Positions 47,281-59,300 of a DNA stretch of 64,000 bases are shown one piece after another. Source of the DNA: Priapulus caudatus. Its lineage: Eukaryota > Priapulida > Priapulimorpha > Priapulimorphida > Priapulidae. The number at the start of each line of letters is the position of its first letter. Position 1 is the first letter of the stretch. The position numbers and the translations under genes are program-made. The stretch covers positions 95,957-159,956 of the forward strand of contig NW_014577387.1 of NCBI RefSeq assembly GCF_000485595.1, written 5' to 3'. A model generated the notes under the pieces. The model was not told the DNA's origin. It made no database searches and was given only the letters and a program-made list of their open reading frames with translations.

Positions 47281-48830
47281 CTGCCTCGGCCGACTCAGCC
47301 GGATGCTGCTTGCTGGTGCAGTCGTCTGCACAGGCCTCCTGCGGCCGCAGCGATAATCTCCCTCCTATCCACACTGCCAGCGCTTGGCTTCCTTCTGCTC
47401 AGGTGTTCTGCGGCTGCCAAAACACGCCATGTCGTGCGAAGCAGCATTGATGAGGACAGATGCCCACGCGCCATGAACGCGTAGCGCCCGCTGCCAGCCG
47501 CACACGCACATGGCAGGTGTTAGTTTGAGGGAGTGAAGGGCGCATAGCGAATGAGCTGGAGGAGCGATGAAGTCCCGCGGAGCCAGGCAGAAGCGACCGC
47601 TCCCACTATAGAAAGAGCACCGCCAGAGACCCACGCTATCCTCAGGGACTCGCTTAAAATTTTCGCGGGGGAATCGACGTCCCCTGTAGCCGGCGAAACC
47701 GCGGTGATGCTTTTGCGGGATTTGTGTACCTGCTAGAGGAGGTCGAAGGGGCCTTGGAGAGAGCCCCCTTAAATGCGAAATAGATCCTCGATGAGCTTTC
47801 AGAAGAACTAGCAGGGAATTTACAGGGAATTTGATCGACCGGGAGTTTGATAAAGTTTTCTAATGATATGCAAAGAGCGGAGAGAAGAAAAACACCAGAA
47901 CGAGAGGGTACGCCTTTGTTAAAGAAATCGTCCGGGGGTATGAACAGTACAAACTATCAAAGGAACCCCTTTTTTTTTAGGCAATTCTGGCCGGATTTGC
48001 GCGGGGGGGTGACGAAAAATAGCCTTTAACCAAGAGGAACGGCGCGATGGCGGTCGTGCTGCCGACCTGCGGAAGTGGGGCCCGGGCACGTGTCATTGAA
48101 GAACTAACGTGCCCGACAGGCTTGTATAAGCAGAGTAGGAGGGACATGATTCAACCGGAACACTGGCGGCCGAGCGGGAGCGGCGAAGAGGTGGGCCGTT
48201 ACGGCCGGGTAATAAGGGCAGCGTCCCCGTGGCACTCAGGGTCCGACGACGACTGCCGTATATTGACACCTGCACCGGTAGAACAGCAAACTAACGGTTC
48301 ACAACTTGCAGTTTACTACAATCTTGCCAGCGCGCCCAGTCAGAACGCACCAGCTTGTAATTTTTAAAGGAGTTGCTGAGCCGAGGGGCGAGCCAAATGC
48401 TTCTGCAGGTACAGGCTGAGGCCGGGAACAATTTTTTCTCGGGTCGAAAGAGGATACCGAGGCAGGTGATGCGAGCGTCAGGGTGTGAGCGAGATAGCCA
48501 AGGATCTGGACGGAGATGGACGAGAATTCAACCGGGACGGACTCGACACAGAGGTGATGGGACACCGAGTTATGGCGTGCGGGAAGAGCCCTGCAAGATC
48601 CAGAGTGGCTTCAGAGCCTGGATGAGCCGTGTTCCGGCGCTCCGCTGACCCTTGCATGCTGAGGTGCTCCTCCGCTCATTCTCTGACAGACTCAAACTGC
48701 AAGCAGCTCGTGGCTGCTGCACACCGTCTGCATGTCCCAAGCCGAACGTGACAAAGCGCTTAGGCAGCACTCCACAGGAAGATACAGACCGAGTGTAAGA
48801 CAACCGTGCTAGGTGGGACTACGGCACAAC

Positions 48831-50738
48831 AAAAATGGGAAGAGAGAGAGAGAGAGAGAAGGGGGAAGGAGAGAAAGAGAAAGAGAGTGAGAGAGAAAGA
48901 AAAAATAGGAAGAGAAACGTTGAAGGGTAAGAGAGGAAAGCGGTGAATTCGTCCGAGTTGCTGTATCAATTACTTGCTCTGTATAAGGTCACAGTTTGTA
49001 AAAGCCCTAAAAAATGCTCATATTAATCAGTGCAGGAAATAATGCATGTGTTTGGGAAGACACTTAAATCACAGCAATGGCCGATTAAATTACACAATGG
49101 AACTAATTAGGCAAAGCAGTCTTGTAAACTAGGAACACGCACTCTGATTCATGTATTTGTTACTGCAACGTAACCTCTAAGCACCGCAATAGTACAACAG
49201 CGCATGTAAAAGTATCAGCTGATGACCTCTGGTGTTTTTTTTAAGAACTTGCGAGTTACGCTAGTTTGACCTGTATTAAAAACAATAAAATTAAAAAAAC
49301 TTCCAACACAACTTTTGTTATTCTGTTACGATTCTGATTTCTTTATATATTTTTTCGTTGTATACATCTTTTTACACGCACGTGAAATTCGTCAACGAAA
49401 AGGTTGACCAACTGAATTGTAAAGGAAAATATAAAACACATTTATGCACACTGAATTTATGTACTGTCAACACACACATATATATATATATAGAGAGAGA
49501 GAGGTATGACATGCTCCCCGATACACGCATTCGGAGTAAGTATGCAGTAATGCGACACATCCAGCAATAATTTGGCGTTAGCTTGCATTTCAAGCCCAAT
49601 CCTACATATATATAAGATATCTATATAAATATTAGTATATTTACGAAGCGCATAATTTTCAATATCCACTTGCAGCAAGTTGAGCATTTAGTTTCAAGCC
49701 TAAATACTTGCAAATTATGGACACTTTTTAACCCATTAACCATACAGCAGTTGCAAATCTGTGTTTTCCCAATGACAATGTTTTGCATGATATGGAAGTA
49801 AGGTCATCATTTTTACAGAGTATTTATGGGGGTGCAACTTCAAAACTAATATAATTTACACCTTAACAATGCTGGTATAACTAATTGTGTTAATGTGTAT
49901 CCATTTTAGATCATAATCACCAAACTATTTGTCCTAATAACTTGCAACTGCCTTTAACACACAGAATGTTCATACAAATTGTACAACACAGACGAATATC
50001 GTTTAAAATTCGACTGCAAAATTACAAGAGGGATTTGTGTCATTGACAACTAACCAGAGCAGTGAATACAAGTGTTCATGCAGCATTACGCATCGAGGGT
50101 GGTGCGCACTCTGGTCCGCCTACAGAAGACGTGTGGTAACGAAAGCATTTGTTATACATCTCCTTTCTTTAGCTTGTTTAAACTAGCACACCTAGGCACG
50201 CCTAAGCGTTAGAGTAGCGGACATTGAGAGCTCAGCTTAAGACCTCGTGTTAGGGTAAAACTTGAAGGTAATATTTAAAAGTATGCTCTAGCACATATTT
50301 CACGTGATCCACGAGTCTGCCACTCGCACGCAATTCTGCGATGCACAGAGCACATTTATATGACACGAGTTTATATTCTGGAAACAGTTCCATCTTCCAT
50401 CTTCCATTCCCCAATCATTACTGATCTTGCGAATTTGAGCTATAGCAAACGAATTGGATGTAGTAACTAATGCAGTTACAGCTTTCGAGGCAAACTTCTA
50501 CTGAAAGATCGTACTTTGATATAATAATTGTCCCACCACTTCACAATGATTCACAAGACACATGCGTATTGCAGCAAATCATGGGTCCAGTTAAGCAGGG
50601 CTGTGAGCCCATTATAGATAGGTACTTCGTGCAATTTTCTTGTACATCGTGGCTCACAACAGAATACAACAGAATACAGAAGCAGTTTGTACCCGAATGC
50701 ACCTTCATGCTTTATCATACCCTCATCCATGCATATAT
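48831..50738. other. Intergenic DNA downstream of SNX4 copy B
   Basis: A GAGA tract at about 48841-48925 is followed by AT-rich unique DNA with a TATATA/GAGAGA microsatellite near 49480-49505. I see no exon on either strand. The clean look of 49.0-50.7 kb contrasts with the noisy flanks. Confidence 0.5.
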
Positions 50739-53700
50739 CTAGATCCTTTCAAAGCTGCCCTTTGCATTGCTCCAAATCTGGATACCCTAGAACAAAATAA
50801 AGAAAGTAGAATAATTTAAGCATACAGGGTAGATTGATTAATTTTCGTTGTAAAAGACTTGTTGTAAAACAGTTGTTACACACTGCCATCTGTTGGCAGA
50901 AAAATGCAGCAAAACGTGTTCAACGAACCTTCTTGCACAGCTTGATCTGCAGTTCGACGTAGGAGCTCAGAATGTCCCTGATGTCCTTTGACTTCTGCTG
51001 CTTAAACCTTTCAATGTCTCGTAGAGCATCCTGGGTGAAATCACTGCAAACGCACCAGGACACAATGAGACGAGGCGTTGCCGAACGTACCAGGACACAA
51101 TGAGACGGGGAGGAGTTCCCGAACGCACCATGACACAATGAGACGGGGAGGAGTTCCTGAACGCACCATGACACAATGAGACGGGGAGGATTCCTGAACG
51201 TAACCATGACACAATGAGACGGGAATTCCCGAACGTAATCATGACCAATGAGACGGGAGTTCCGGAACGCACCAGGACACAATGAGACGAGGAGGTTCCT
51301 TAAGGCGTACCATAACACAATGAACGGCGGATTCCCGAACGTAAACCAGACAGCAATGAGACGGGGAAAGTCCGCAGGAACGCACCATGAACAAATGAAG
51401 ACGAGGAGGAGTTCCCGAACGTACAGGAACACAATGAGACGGGGAGGAGTTCCCGAACGCACCAAGGACAACAATGAAGAACGGGGAGTTCCTGAACGTA
51501 CCATAACACAATGAGACGGGGAATTCCCGAACGTACCAAATGACACAATGAGAGCGGGGAGTTCCCTGAACGCCACGCATGACACAATGAGAATCGAGGA
51601 GTTCCTGAACTACCCATGACACAATGAGACAGGGGAGGAGTTCCTGAACGCACGGCAGACATAATGAGACGGGGAGGAGTTCCTGAACGTAACCATGAAC
51701 ACAATGAATGGGGAACGGAGTTCCTGAAACTGCACCAGGGACATAATGAGACGGGGAGGAAGTTGCCTGAACGTACCATGACACAATGAGACGAGGAGGA
51801 GTTCCTGAACGCACCAGGACACAATGAGACAAGGAGGAGTTCCTGAACGCACCAGGACACAATGAGACGAGGAGGAGTTCCTGAACGCACCAGGACACAA
51901 TGAGATGAGGAGTTCCTGAATGCATCAGGACACAATGAGACGAGGGAGGAGTCCTGAACACACCAGGACATAATAAGATGGGGAGTTCCCGAACGTACCA
52001 GAACATAATGAGACGAGGAGGTGTTCCAGAACGAGAATCAACTTCACGCACGAGATGTAACGCCGACGCGCTCGCTGGCAAACACAATCGTGTTTCGTCG
52101 ACGCGACCTCGATCCGCACACGCCTCGGCCGACTCACCGGATGCTCTTGCTGCCCCGCAAAACGTCCACAGCCTCCTCGGCCGCGATAATCTCCTCCTCC
52201 ACCTGCTGCAGCTTGGCTTCCTTCTGCTCAGGTGTTTCTGCGCTGCCAAACACCTGCCGTGGCGAAGCGCTCTGATGAGTGACATTGCCCCGCCATGACA
52301 CTGGCGTGCCCGGCCCGCCCCACCATGTTATATTAGGGTTAGCGCATATTATGCTCTGTTCCTTCCGCTTTGAAAGCACCCCCCTATCTCAGGACTGCTA
52401 TAAAATTTCCGATTCCGCCCTCTTCGCGAGGCGCTTTTTGCGGGTTTTCCCTGCCTTTGGAGACCCCTTAAAGTCGCGAAAATAAATTCCTAGAATGAGC
52501 TTTCAAGAACTGAGCAGGAATTTCAGGAATTTGAATCCCGGGGAGTTTGTAAAGTTTTCTATATATTAAGATGAAAAGCGAGAGGAAAACACTTCACCAC
52601 CCTTTTTAAAAGAAATCTCCGGTGAACAAGTCAAATACATCCCCTTTTTTTTACAATTCCTTGGCCGGATTTTGTCGCTTGCGAAAAATACCCCTTTCAG
52701 AGATTTTGGGAATCGCGCATGCGCGCTCCTCCGACATCGGAGTGGGGGGCCCGCACGTGTGTCATTGAGAACACGTCCCTGACACTTTATCAGTCAAGTA
52801 TGGAGGACATGTGTACCAACATTTCCCGCAATGTAAGGACACGTCCCTGGCAATCAGGTCGACGACGACCCGTTAATATTGACACTCCACACAACACGTT
52901 CACTGGTCAGTTACTCACTTGCACAGCGCCAGTCCGAAACCACAGCGTATGCTGAGCCCGTGGGCTGAGGCCTAAATGCTCTCAGGTACAAACAATTTTT
53001 TTCTCTCAAAAGATACCGAGGCAGGCGATCGCTCAGTTGGCGAGCTACAGGACTGACGATGGATCATACCTTGCTTCGGATGCCGCCGATCCAAGTGGCC
53101 TTGCCCTGGATGAGCCGTTCCAGAAAGGAGGGCTCCTAAGACCGCTTTCATGGCCGAGGTGCTCCTCCGCTCTCTCCAACTCAAACTGCAGCAGCTCGTG
53201 CTTCCTGCACACCGTCCTGCAATGTACCAAGCAACGTGACAATGCGCTAACACACTCACAGCGATACAGCACAGTGTAAGCAACTGTGCTATGCAACCGC
53301 ACGAGCGATACACACAGTGTAAGCAACGTGCTATGCAAGCCCACAGGCGGTACACACAACTGAGTACGTGGCATGTAACAAACATGCAGTGTTCAGTGCG
53401 CAAAGAAGGGTATATCATAGGAAGACATTGTGAAACAGGGAATCGCTAGCCGGCATGAAAGTGTTAATTTAAGAAGAGGCCGTTTATAATTATATCTGAA
53501 ATTTTTAAATGGGAATATCTTATAATGAGGTAATTATCACAGTAAGGCAGTGACCTGTAATGATAGCAAAACTGAAACATTCTGTTCTACATCTACTAGA
53601 GCATGAGATGCATGGGCTATGTATAACAGGCCTTACACACATTGTATCACTAAATTCAGCAGAGATGCAAGCGAAGATACATGGCAATGAAATTGTCTCA

Positions 53701-54606
53701 CCTGTAGTGCAATCAGCCAATAATAAAGGTACCTTGGATCTGGTCCGCAAATTGTTCTCTTCGCTCAGCATGGGCGTCGAATGAATGCTGACCGTACACT
53801 GTAGCACGCAAAACCCAACAATGCTATACCATCCAAATAATCGCAAATCCAACAATGCTTACACATCCAATAATGCAAAACCCAACAATGCTTACCATCC
53901 AATAAGCAAACCCAACAATTGCTTTACCATCCAATAATGCAAAACGCCAACCATGCCTTACCATCCAATAAGCAAACCCAACAAGCTTACCATCCAATAA
54001 TGCAAAACCCAACAATGGCTACCCATCCAATAAATGCAAAACCCAACAATGCTTACCATCCAATAATGCAAAACCCAACAATGCTTACCATCCAATAATG
54101 CAAAACCCAACAAATGCTTGACGCATTCCAATAATGGGCAAAAAACCCAACAATGCTTACGCATCCAATAATGCAGAAAACCCAACAGATGGCTTACCAT
54201 CCAATAATGCAAAAACCCACAAGCTTACCGATCCAATAAGGCAAAACCCAACAAGCTTACCATCCAATAAATGCAATAACGCCAACACGGCGCTTACCAT
54301 CCACAAATGTTTCATCGCAAATAATGCAAAACCCAACAATGCTTAACCAATCCAATAATCACAAACTCCAACACTGCTTACTAAATCCAATAACCATGAA
54401 AATGTGCATAGTGTAGTTAATAACGAGCATAAATACTGGCATTAGTGTCGAGAATGCACTCACAACGTCCATGTTAGTGTCGCTAGCACTCCTGAAGGCC
54501 GTCACCCATGCTCATTCTCAATCGGCGCCTCATTCCGCTGAATACGCGGGCCATAGTTGGCGTGAACCTGTGTGGCACTCGCGTACAGAAGTGTCAAACC
54601 AGTTTT
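50739..54606 (-). CDS. SNX4: Sorting nexin 4, C-terminal (BAR-region) exons, copy B
   Basis: Six exons in the expected order on the minus strand: 54606-54464 (QVHANYG, then GDGLQ), about 53798-53702 (FADQI..), 53216-53070 (VCRKHELLQFELERAEEHL, then GKATWIGGIRSK in mixed frames), 52253-52138 (VFGSAETPEQKEAKLQQVEE, EIIAAEEAVDVLRG), 51043-50929 (DFTQDALRDIERFKQQKS, then VELQIKLCKK) and 50786-50739 (GIQIWSNAKGSFERI, stop). The ATPEQ, DIERF..Q, MCKKGIQVW-type blocks are those of SNX4, a PX-BAR nexin that retrieves receptors from early endosomes and supports autophagy. The first three exons contain indels. The PX-domain exons, expected above 54.6 kb, were not found. Introns contain three minisatellites. 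Confidence 0.82.
51048..52030. repeat. Minisatellite 2, copy B
   Basis: About 26 units of GTTCCTGAACGCACCAGGAC ACAATGAGACGAGGAGGA. In SNX4 sense each unit reads CGTCTCATTGTGTCCTGGTG CGTTCAGGAACTCCTC. The functional acceptor of the next exon reads TCTCATTGTGTCCTGGTGCG TTTGCAG, so the last unit is itself the 3' splice site. Confidence 0.88.
52290..53045. mobile_element. Shared element in the SNX4 KHELLQ-TPEQ intron
   Basis: About 700 bases with GTTTTCCCTGCCTTTGGAG, CAGGAATTTCAGGAATTT and GGGGCCCGCACGTGTGTCAT landmarks, also present noisily at 47480-48420 and inverted at 60060-60760. Non-coding. It may be an intronic transposon carried along with each gene copy. Confidence 0.4.
53232..53360. 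repeat. Minisatellite 1, copy B (short)
   Basis: Three to four diverged units of the 38-bp repeat seen at 43178-43700, ending about 16 bases upstream of the 3' splice site at 53216. Confidence 0.75.
53805..54400. repeat. Minisatellite 3, copy B (32-bp unit)
   Basis: About 18 units of CCAACAATGCTTACCATCCA ATAATGCAAAAC. In SNX4 sense each unit contains GGATG|GTAAGC, a good match to a 5' splice site. The array ends next to the 3' splice site of the FADQI exon. Confidence 0.88.
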
Positions 54607-55389
54607 CTGCAAAAAATTATATTAATGAGTGAGTCACACGAATAGTTTTGCATAACCATATATTATCATTAATTAAATGCTTAATAGATTTAAAATAGCA
54701 GGTTGTCCATGACCAATGGAGTTATAATATGAGGCAATACATATGCAATGACTGACTATGTTCATCGTTAGGAGTAGCATGCACACCATCGACAACATCA
54801 CTGAAGCATGTTTTTTCTTTATTAATACAACACTCTGATAAGACAAACTTACAGATAGGAAAATATCTTAATCAAACAAGAGCCCATGAGAGCGTCTGGG
54901 CTCATTCTGAGGTTCTGTTGCTAACGGGTTAGTAAAGACGTAACATTTAAGTCGTGCGTAGTGACACATCCGCGCGTTTGTTAGGCGCAAGATATGCAGA
55001 TACGGCAGTTGCGGTAGCATATCATTCAGGCAACCTTCTGCATAATTGCAATACGTCTCCCCAAATCCGCATTGGTTGATACAAAGTCGGCGTGCCTGAA
55101 AACTCCTGTTTTATGTGCATTGTACTGCCTAACCTAACCCTATTAAAATTAAAAAATTAATATTGTTGTAGAAATTAATTTGTTGTAATTGAAATTGTTG
55201 TAAAATTATTTGTTGTTATGAAACCTGTTTGTAAGAAATTATTTGTCTGTTATGGAAATGTTGTACGAGTAAATCATAGCAAATATATTGGTCCTTAATT
55301 GGAAAGGAAAAATTGAGGTTCTCGCAGAATTATGGATGTGCCATGATATGAAGCAACACTGGACATCAATTGAGGCAGTTCAGGAATGC
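54607..55389. other. SNX4 intron side of the palindrome, no exon recognised
   Basis: Intronic-looking AT-rich DNA. To about 55000 it matches the inverse of 58200-58530 with heavy noise. Confidence 0.4.
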
Positions 55390-56100
55390 CATGTACGCCT
55401 CGCGCTTAAAGGGTCCAAGAAGGTTATTCCGACACTTACTCTTCGCACGTCAGTGAAAAGCAATTTCATGGTCCTATCAAATAAATGCCAAAAACATGGT
55501 AAGTCACTCGCTGAAACAAAAAAAAAGTTTTTCAATCGCTCCTCAGACCATAGTCCTCAAAAAATGTTTAAATCTGACCTGTGGGCCCCCATATGACTTT
55601 GACGCTGTGACCCCAATTTCGGCACAGTGATGGCATTTTCCTACCATCGGATGCTATACACCGGACGTATCAAGATGAGCCCTAGGTCAAGCCGCTTAGA
55701 ATTTGTGCCGCAGATTTTGCATTTCCCGTTCCTATATAACGGGTTAAGTTAAGGAGGGGAATGTTCCCCCCCGGTCGACCACTTATATAGCAGCGTCTTC
55801 GTGTCTCTAATGACCTTTGAACTCTTTGCACCCCCAAGAGTCATTAAACTCGGGAACATCACCAACCCGTTTTCTCGAACTACCGATCGAGGATTACCCC
55901 AACCATAGCGTCGCCGACTATTCGGAATACGCCGGGACGTCGAGTCCACGTATCCTTAGAATATATAAGTGCCGACGATATCCGTGTGTGATCGGATCCC
56001 GCAGGCGGCAACGCACGCAAAACGCACGCACCGTCGACGCACGAGCGGAGCGGACAATCCATTGCACTTAACTACAGAGGCTGCAACTCTGACTACGTCG
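55390..56100. repeat. Dispersed repeat, copy 4 (inverted), with flank
   Basis: CTTACTCTTCGCACGTCAGT and CATGGTCCTATCAAATAAA are the inverse of 3000-3040. It has the fewest indels of the later copies. The flank 55640-56100 shares wording with 32940-33130. Confidence 0.6.
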
Positions 56101-58536
56101 CGAAATATGAAGCTAGCGAGATCACAACAGAGGCTCTTGATTAAAGGAAATAAAAAGGTTCCATTAATTTCTGGTACTTACATGCATCTGAATATGCTGG
56201 GTGAGAAACTATTGCCGTGATGTTTCTCGCCTCCAGCTCTCGCACCAGTAAGTTTCTTTCTTATCTTTTCCAATCAATTAAGGTAAGGAGGAAAATGCCA
56301 AAGTTGCGGACTAGTCTGAACATGCAAGAAAACAAACGACGTTAACAATTCGACTGATGTACGACCGCACACGAAAGTGAAAGCAATGGACACCGACGAT
56401 TTATGATAAAGGATTCCTCAAATAAGTGAGAAACATAAAAGTCTACAGCGTAGGCACTGCGATACTATGAAAGAACAGAGTGAGAGGCCGATCATTCTTT
56501 ACACTGCCTAGTCAGTCAAATAAAACTGGCAGAGTAAAGAAAATTAACAATTTTGAGCAATCGAAGCGAGAGTCCAATGCCGCGCAGCGCCCATTATCGA
56601 AGCGCCTTCCAAAAAGACGGAGAGGTCCAACCAGGTCAAAGTCAGAGGGGATGGCAACAAGAGTGCGCGGCGAGTCAATGGAGATTAAATATTAAATAAA
56701 GATTATTTAAAGCCCAATACAATTTAATTGTCATGTGCTTTAGCAATGCGGTGCATGTAGCTGTCAAACACTAATTGTCGTTTGTGAGGATTAACCGCGT
56801 GAGGCAAAGAGAATACAGATTTCTACGAGGCATGTGCTCTAGACAGAACTAGGTAAAGTATGGCAGAATTTTTCGAGCGTCACACGGACTAACTGGCATA
56901 ACGTCAATCAGGGAGTCCGAAACAGTAAATCTGGAGTATTTGTACTCTCGACTTCGTCTCGCAGTTCGAAATTTGACCTGCACTCTGCTGAAACACTGAA
57001 TATTCACTTGCAGCTGACTATGTCTTAATAAATAAATGTAAGTAGGGACTACTAGAAATAAGTAAGCCAATCTACCCTCTCAGGGCTCAAACACTCGACG
57101 GAATAACGCAGTGATTACCGTGGGATAGAAACACATTATATCACAAATGCCACCAATTATCTTCCTAGTAATGTTACCCTATCACTAACCCCGGAGCGGG
57201 TGTTGAAATAATTAATCCAGGTGGACATTATGCGACCATGTGAGACTCGGCCTTCCTATCAGTTGAAACTGTCTCACATAGGGCCCAATGATTGGATATT
57301 TCTAATAAACACGATCGACAAACATTGAGCACAATCACGATGATAAACTGGTTAATTACCACCTAAATAGATGGTTTCTTTATCCACATGAACTTAACCA
57401 AGATGATAAACACTTTACAGTTTTGAATCATTGTGAGTGCAAGCACATCTGATGAGCTATATTGTCACGCCTTATCAACAGTCGTTGCTAGTATATAATA
57501 ACTCAACATTTGTACTAGGTATTTTTAAATCAAACCACTGTAATGATGTCACGACACTTACAAGTCTCTCAGAAACAATTAATTGATGATAACAGACACA
57601 CTTATTGAACATACAACACTAAACTACCATGAGATTATATAAATTACACGTTTAGTTCACTAGTTTAATACACCATATTTTTATGAGCTAAACCACTCTG
57701 ATATTTTATATATAAGGTGCTACATCTAACATGGCGAAATTACCGACACATCTCTAATTATACTACCATCGCCAAACACTTTTAAAAGTAATTTAAGGCA
57801 GGAGCCGGATTCTTATGAGTCTACACATATCACTGAGACAAGAGAGTAAAGTGGAGGAATTCTTTAATTGCGTGGCGTAGAGAGAGCATGAGAAATTTTC
57901 TATCAGGTGCCTCTTAGACCTCAAGAATATGATGGAATTTCAAGGCTGACTAATAAATGAAGCCCCACAAAGTCGATACTCATTAACAGCCATAATAAAG
58001 AGCTTACACCACTGTTCGGCTGCAGTAACAGCTTCTATCTGTCCGCAATCCCTTGAAGAACCTATAGCAAAAGATGCAAAAGACTCAGTAAATGACACCG
58101 AAAACTTTTAAAAAATGTTGTGTATAACCGTATAGCTATGGTACTTGTTCTTTGCGCAAGAAGTAGACCCTGCGAGATAAATCAAAAGATAACCCGCCAT
58201 AATAAAACAAAATTGTTTGTTTTGCTCTCGACCCCAATCCAGACGTACCGCGAAAAAAGCGCCCAGACTAGACGCCTCTATGGCTCCCTTGTTTGAATTA
58301 GAATATTTCCTACTGTAAAGTTTTGTTTCAGTGTATAATAAGAACAGAAATGCTTCAGATGAATGTGGATGGTGGCAGCTACCTAAACGATAGGACATAT
58401 CAAAGTCATGCAATAAATATTTGCTCAGTTAAAACAGTCAATGGAAATCCTGCTATTTATAATATTAAGCATTTAAATCAATGTAATAATGGTTATGCAC
58501 CTATCGTGTGACCACTCTAATATAATATTTTGGCAG
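56101..58536. other. Spacer between the two SNX4 palindrome arms
   Basis: AT-rich, no recognised exon, no repeat of note apart from the beginning of the right arm at about 58200. PX-domain exons of SNX4 would be expected in or near here but I cannot read them. Confidence 0.4.
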
Positions 58537-58769
58537 AACGGTTGAGAACACTTTGTACGGAGTGCAACAAGGTCACGCCAACTATGGCCGCGTATCAATG
58601 CGAATGGAGCGCGATTGAGAATGAGATGGTGACGGCCTTTCAGTATGCAGGACACTACATGGAGTGTGAGCCAATACTCGCACTAATGCAGTTGTTTAAA
58701 ATAGTCGAGTATTAACTACACTAGTGCAGCATTTCATGCGTTATTGAAGTAAGCAGTGTATGGAGTTTG

Positions 58770-59300
58770 TGTTATTGAGGTAAGCATTCTTTGGGTATTT
58801 GCATATTGGAGGTAAACATTGTTGGATGGTAAGCAGGTTTTGGGTTTTGCATATTGGATGGTAAGACATTGTGGGTTTTGCAATTATTAGGATGGTAAGC
58901 AATTGTTGAGTTTGCATTATTGGATGGTAAGCTATTGTTGGTTTGCATTAATTGGATGTAAGCATTGGTGGGTTTGCATATTGGATGTAAGCATTTTGGG
59001 TTTTCACTTAATTGGTGGTAAGCATTGTTGGGTATTTGCATTAATTGGATGTAGCATTGGTTGGGTTTTGCATATATTGGATGGATAAGCATTGTTGGGT
59101 TTATGCATATTGTGATGGTAAAGTCATTGTTGGGTTTTGCAAATTATTGATGGTAATCCATATGTTGGTTTGCAGTTATTTGTGTAAGCATTGTTGGGTT
59201 TTGCATTATTGGATGGTAAAGATTGTTGGGTTGTTGCATTATTGGATGTAAGCATTGATTGGTTTGCATATGGTGGTAACGCAATTGATTGGGTTTTGCG
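58770..59300. repeat. Minisatellite 3, copy C (inverted)
   Basis: About 16 noisy units of GTTGGGTTTTGCATTATTGG ATGGTAAGCATT, ending about 15 bases before the 3' splice site at 59309. Confidence 0.85.

Larger units (their letters stand above)
43701..48830 (-). pseudogene. SNX4: SNX4 copy A: scrambled partial copy
   Basis: The exon at 44101-44012 is clean (VYAASIDAMLEEEEQFADQ, then IKEYLYFADALR). Farther right, on the same strand, are damaged copies of the VFGSAETPEQKEAK exon (about 47425-47299) and the VCRKHELLQ-type exon (about 48727-48598). Read on the minus strand, the KHELLQ and TPEQ exons come before the YAASID exon, the reverse of the order in family members and in copy B, so no transcript could splice it. 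The join near 44240-44280 changes abruptly from minisatellite 3 to minisatellite 2. I read this as a chimeric assembly. Confidence 0.7.

Noticed and set aside
51239-52285. 348-codon minus-strand open frame
   Set aside because: Repeat translation of minisatellite 2 joined to the reverse frame of a SNX4 exon; not a gene.
55288-55596. 102-codon frame MVLNWKGKIEVLAEL...
   Set aside because: Overlaps the dispersed repeat (inverse of 2900-3050); other copies have no matching open frame.
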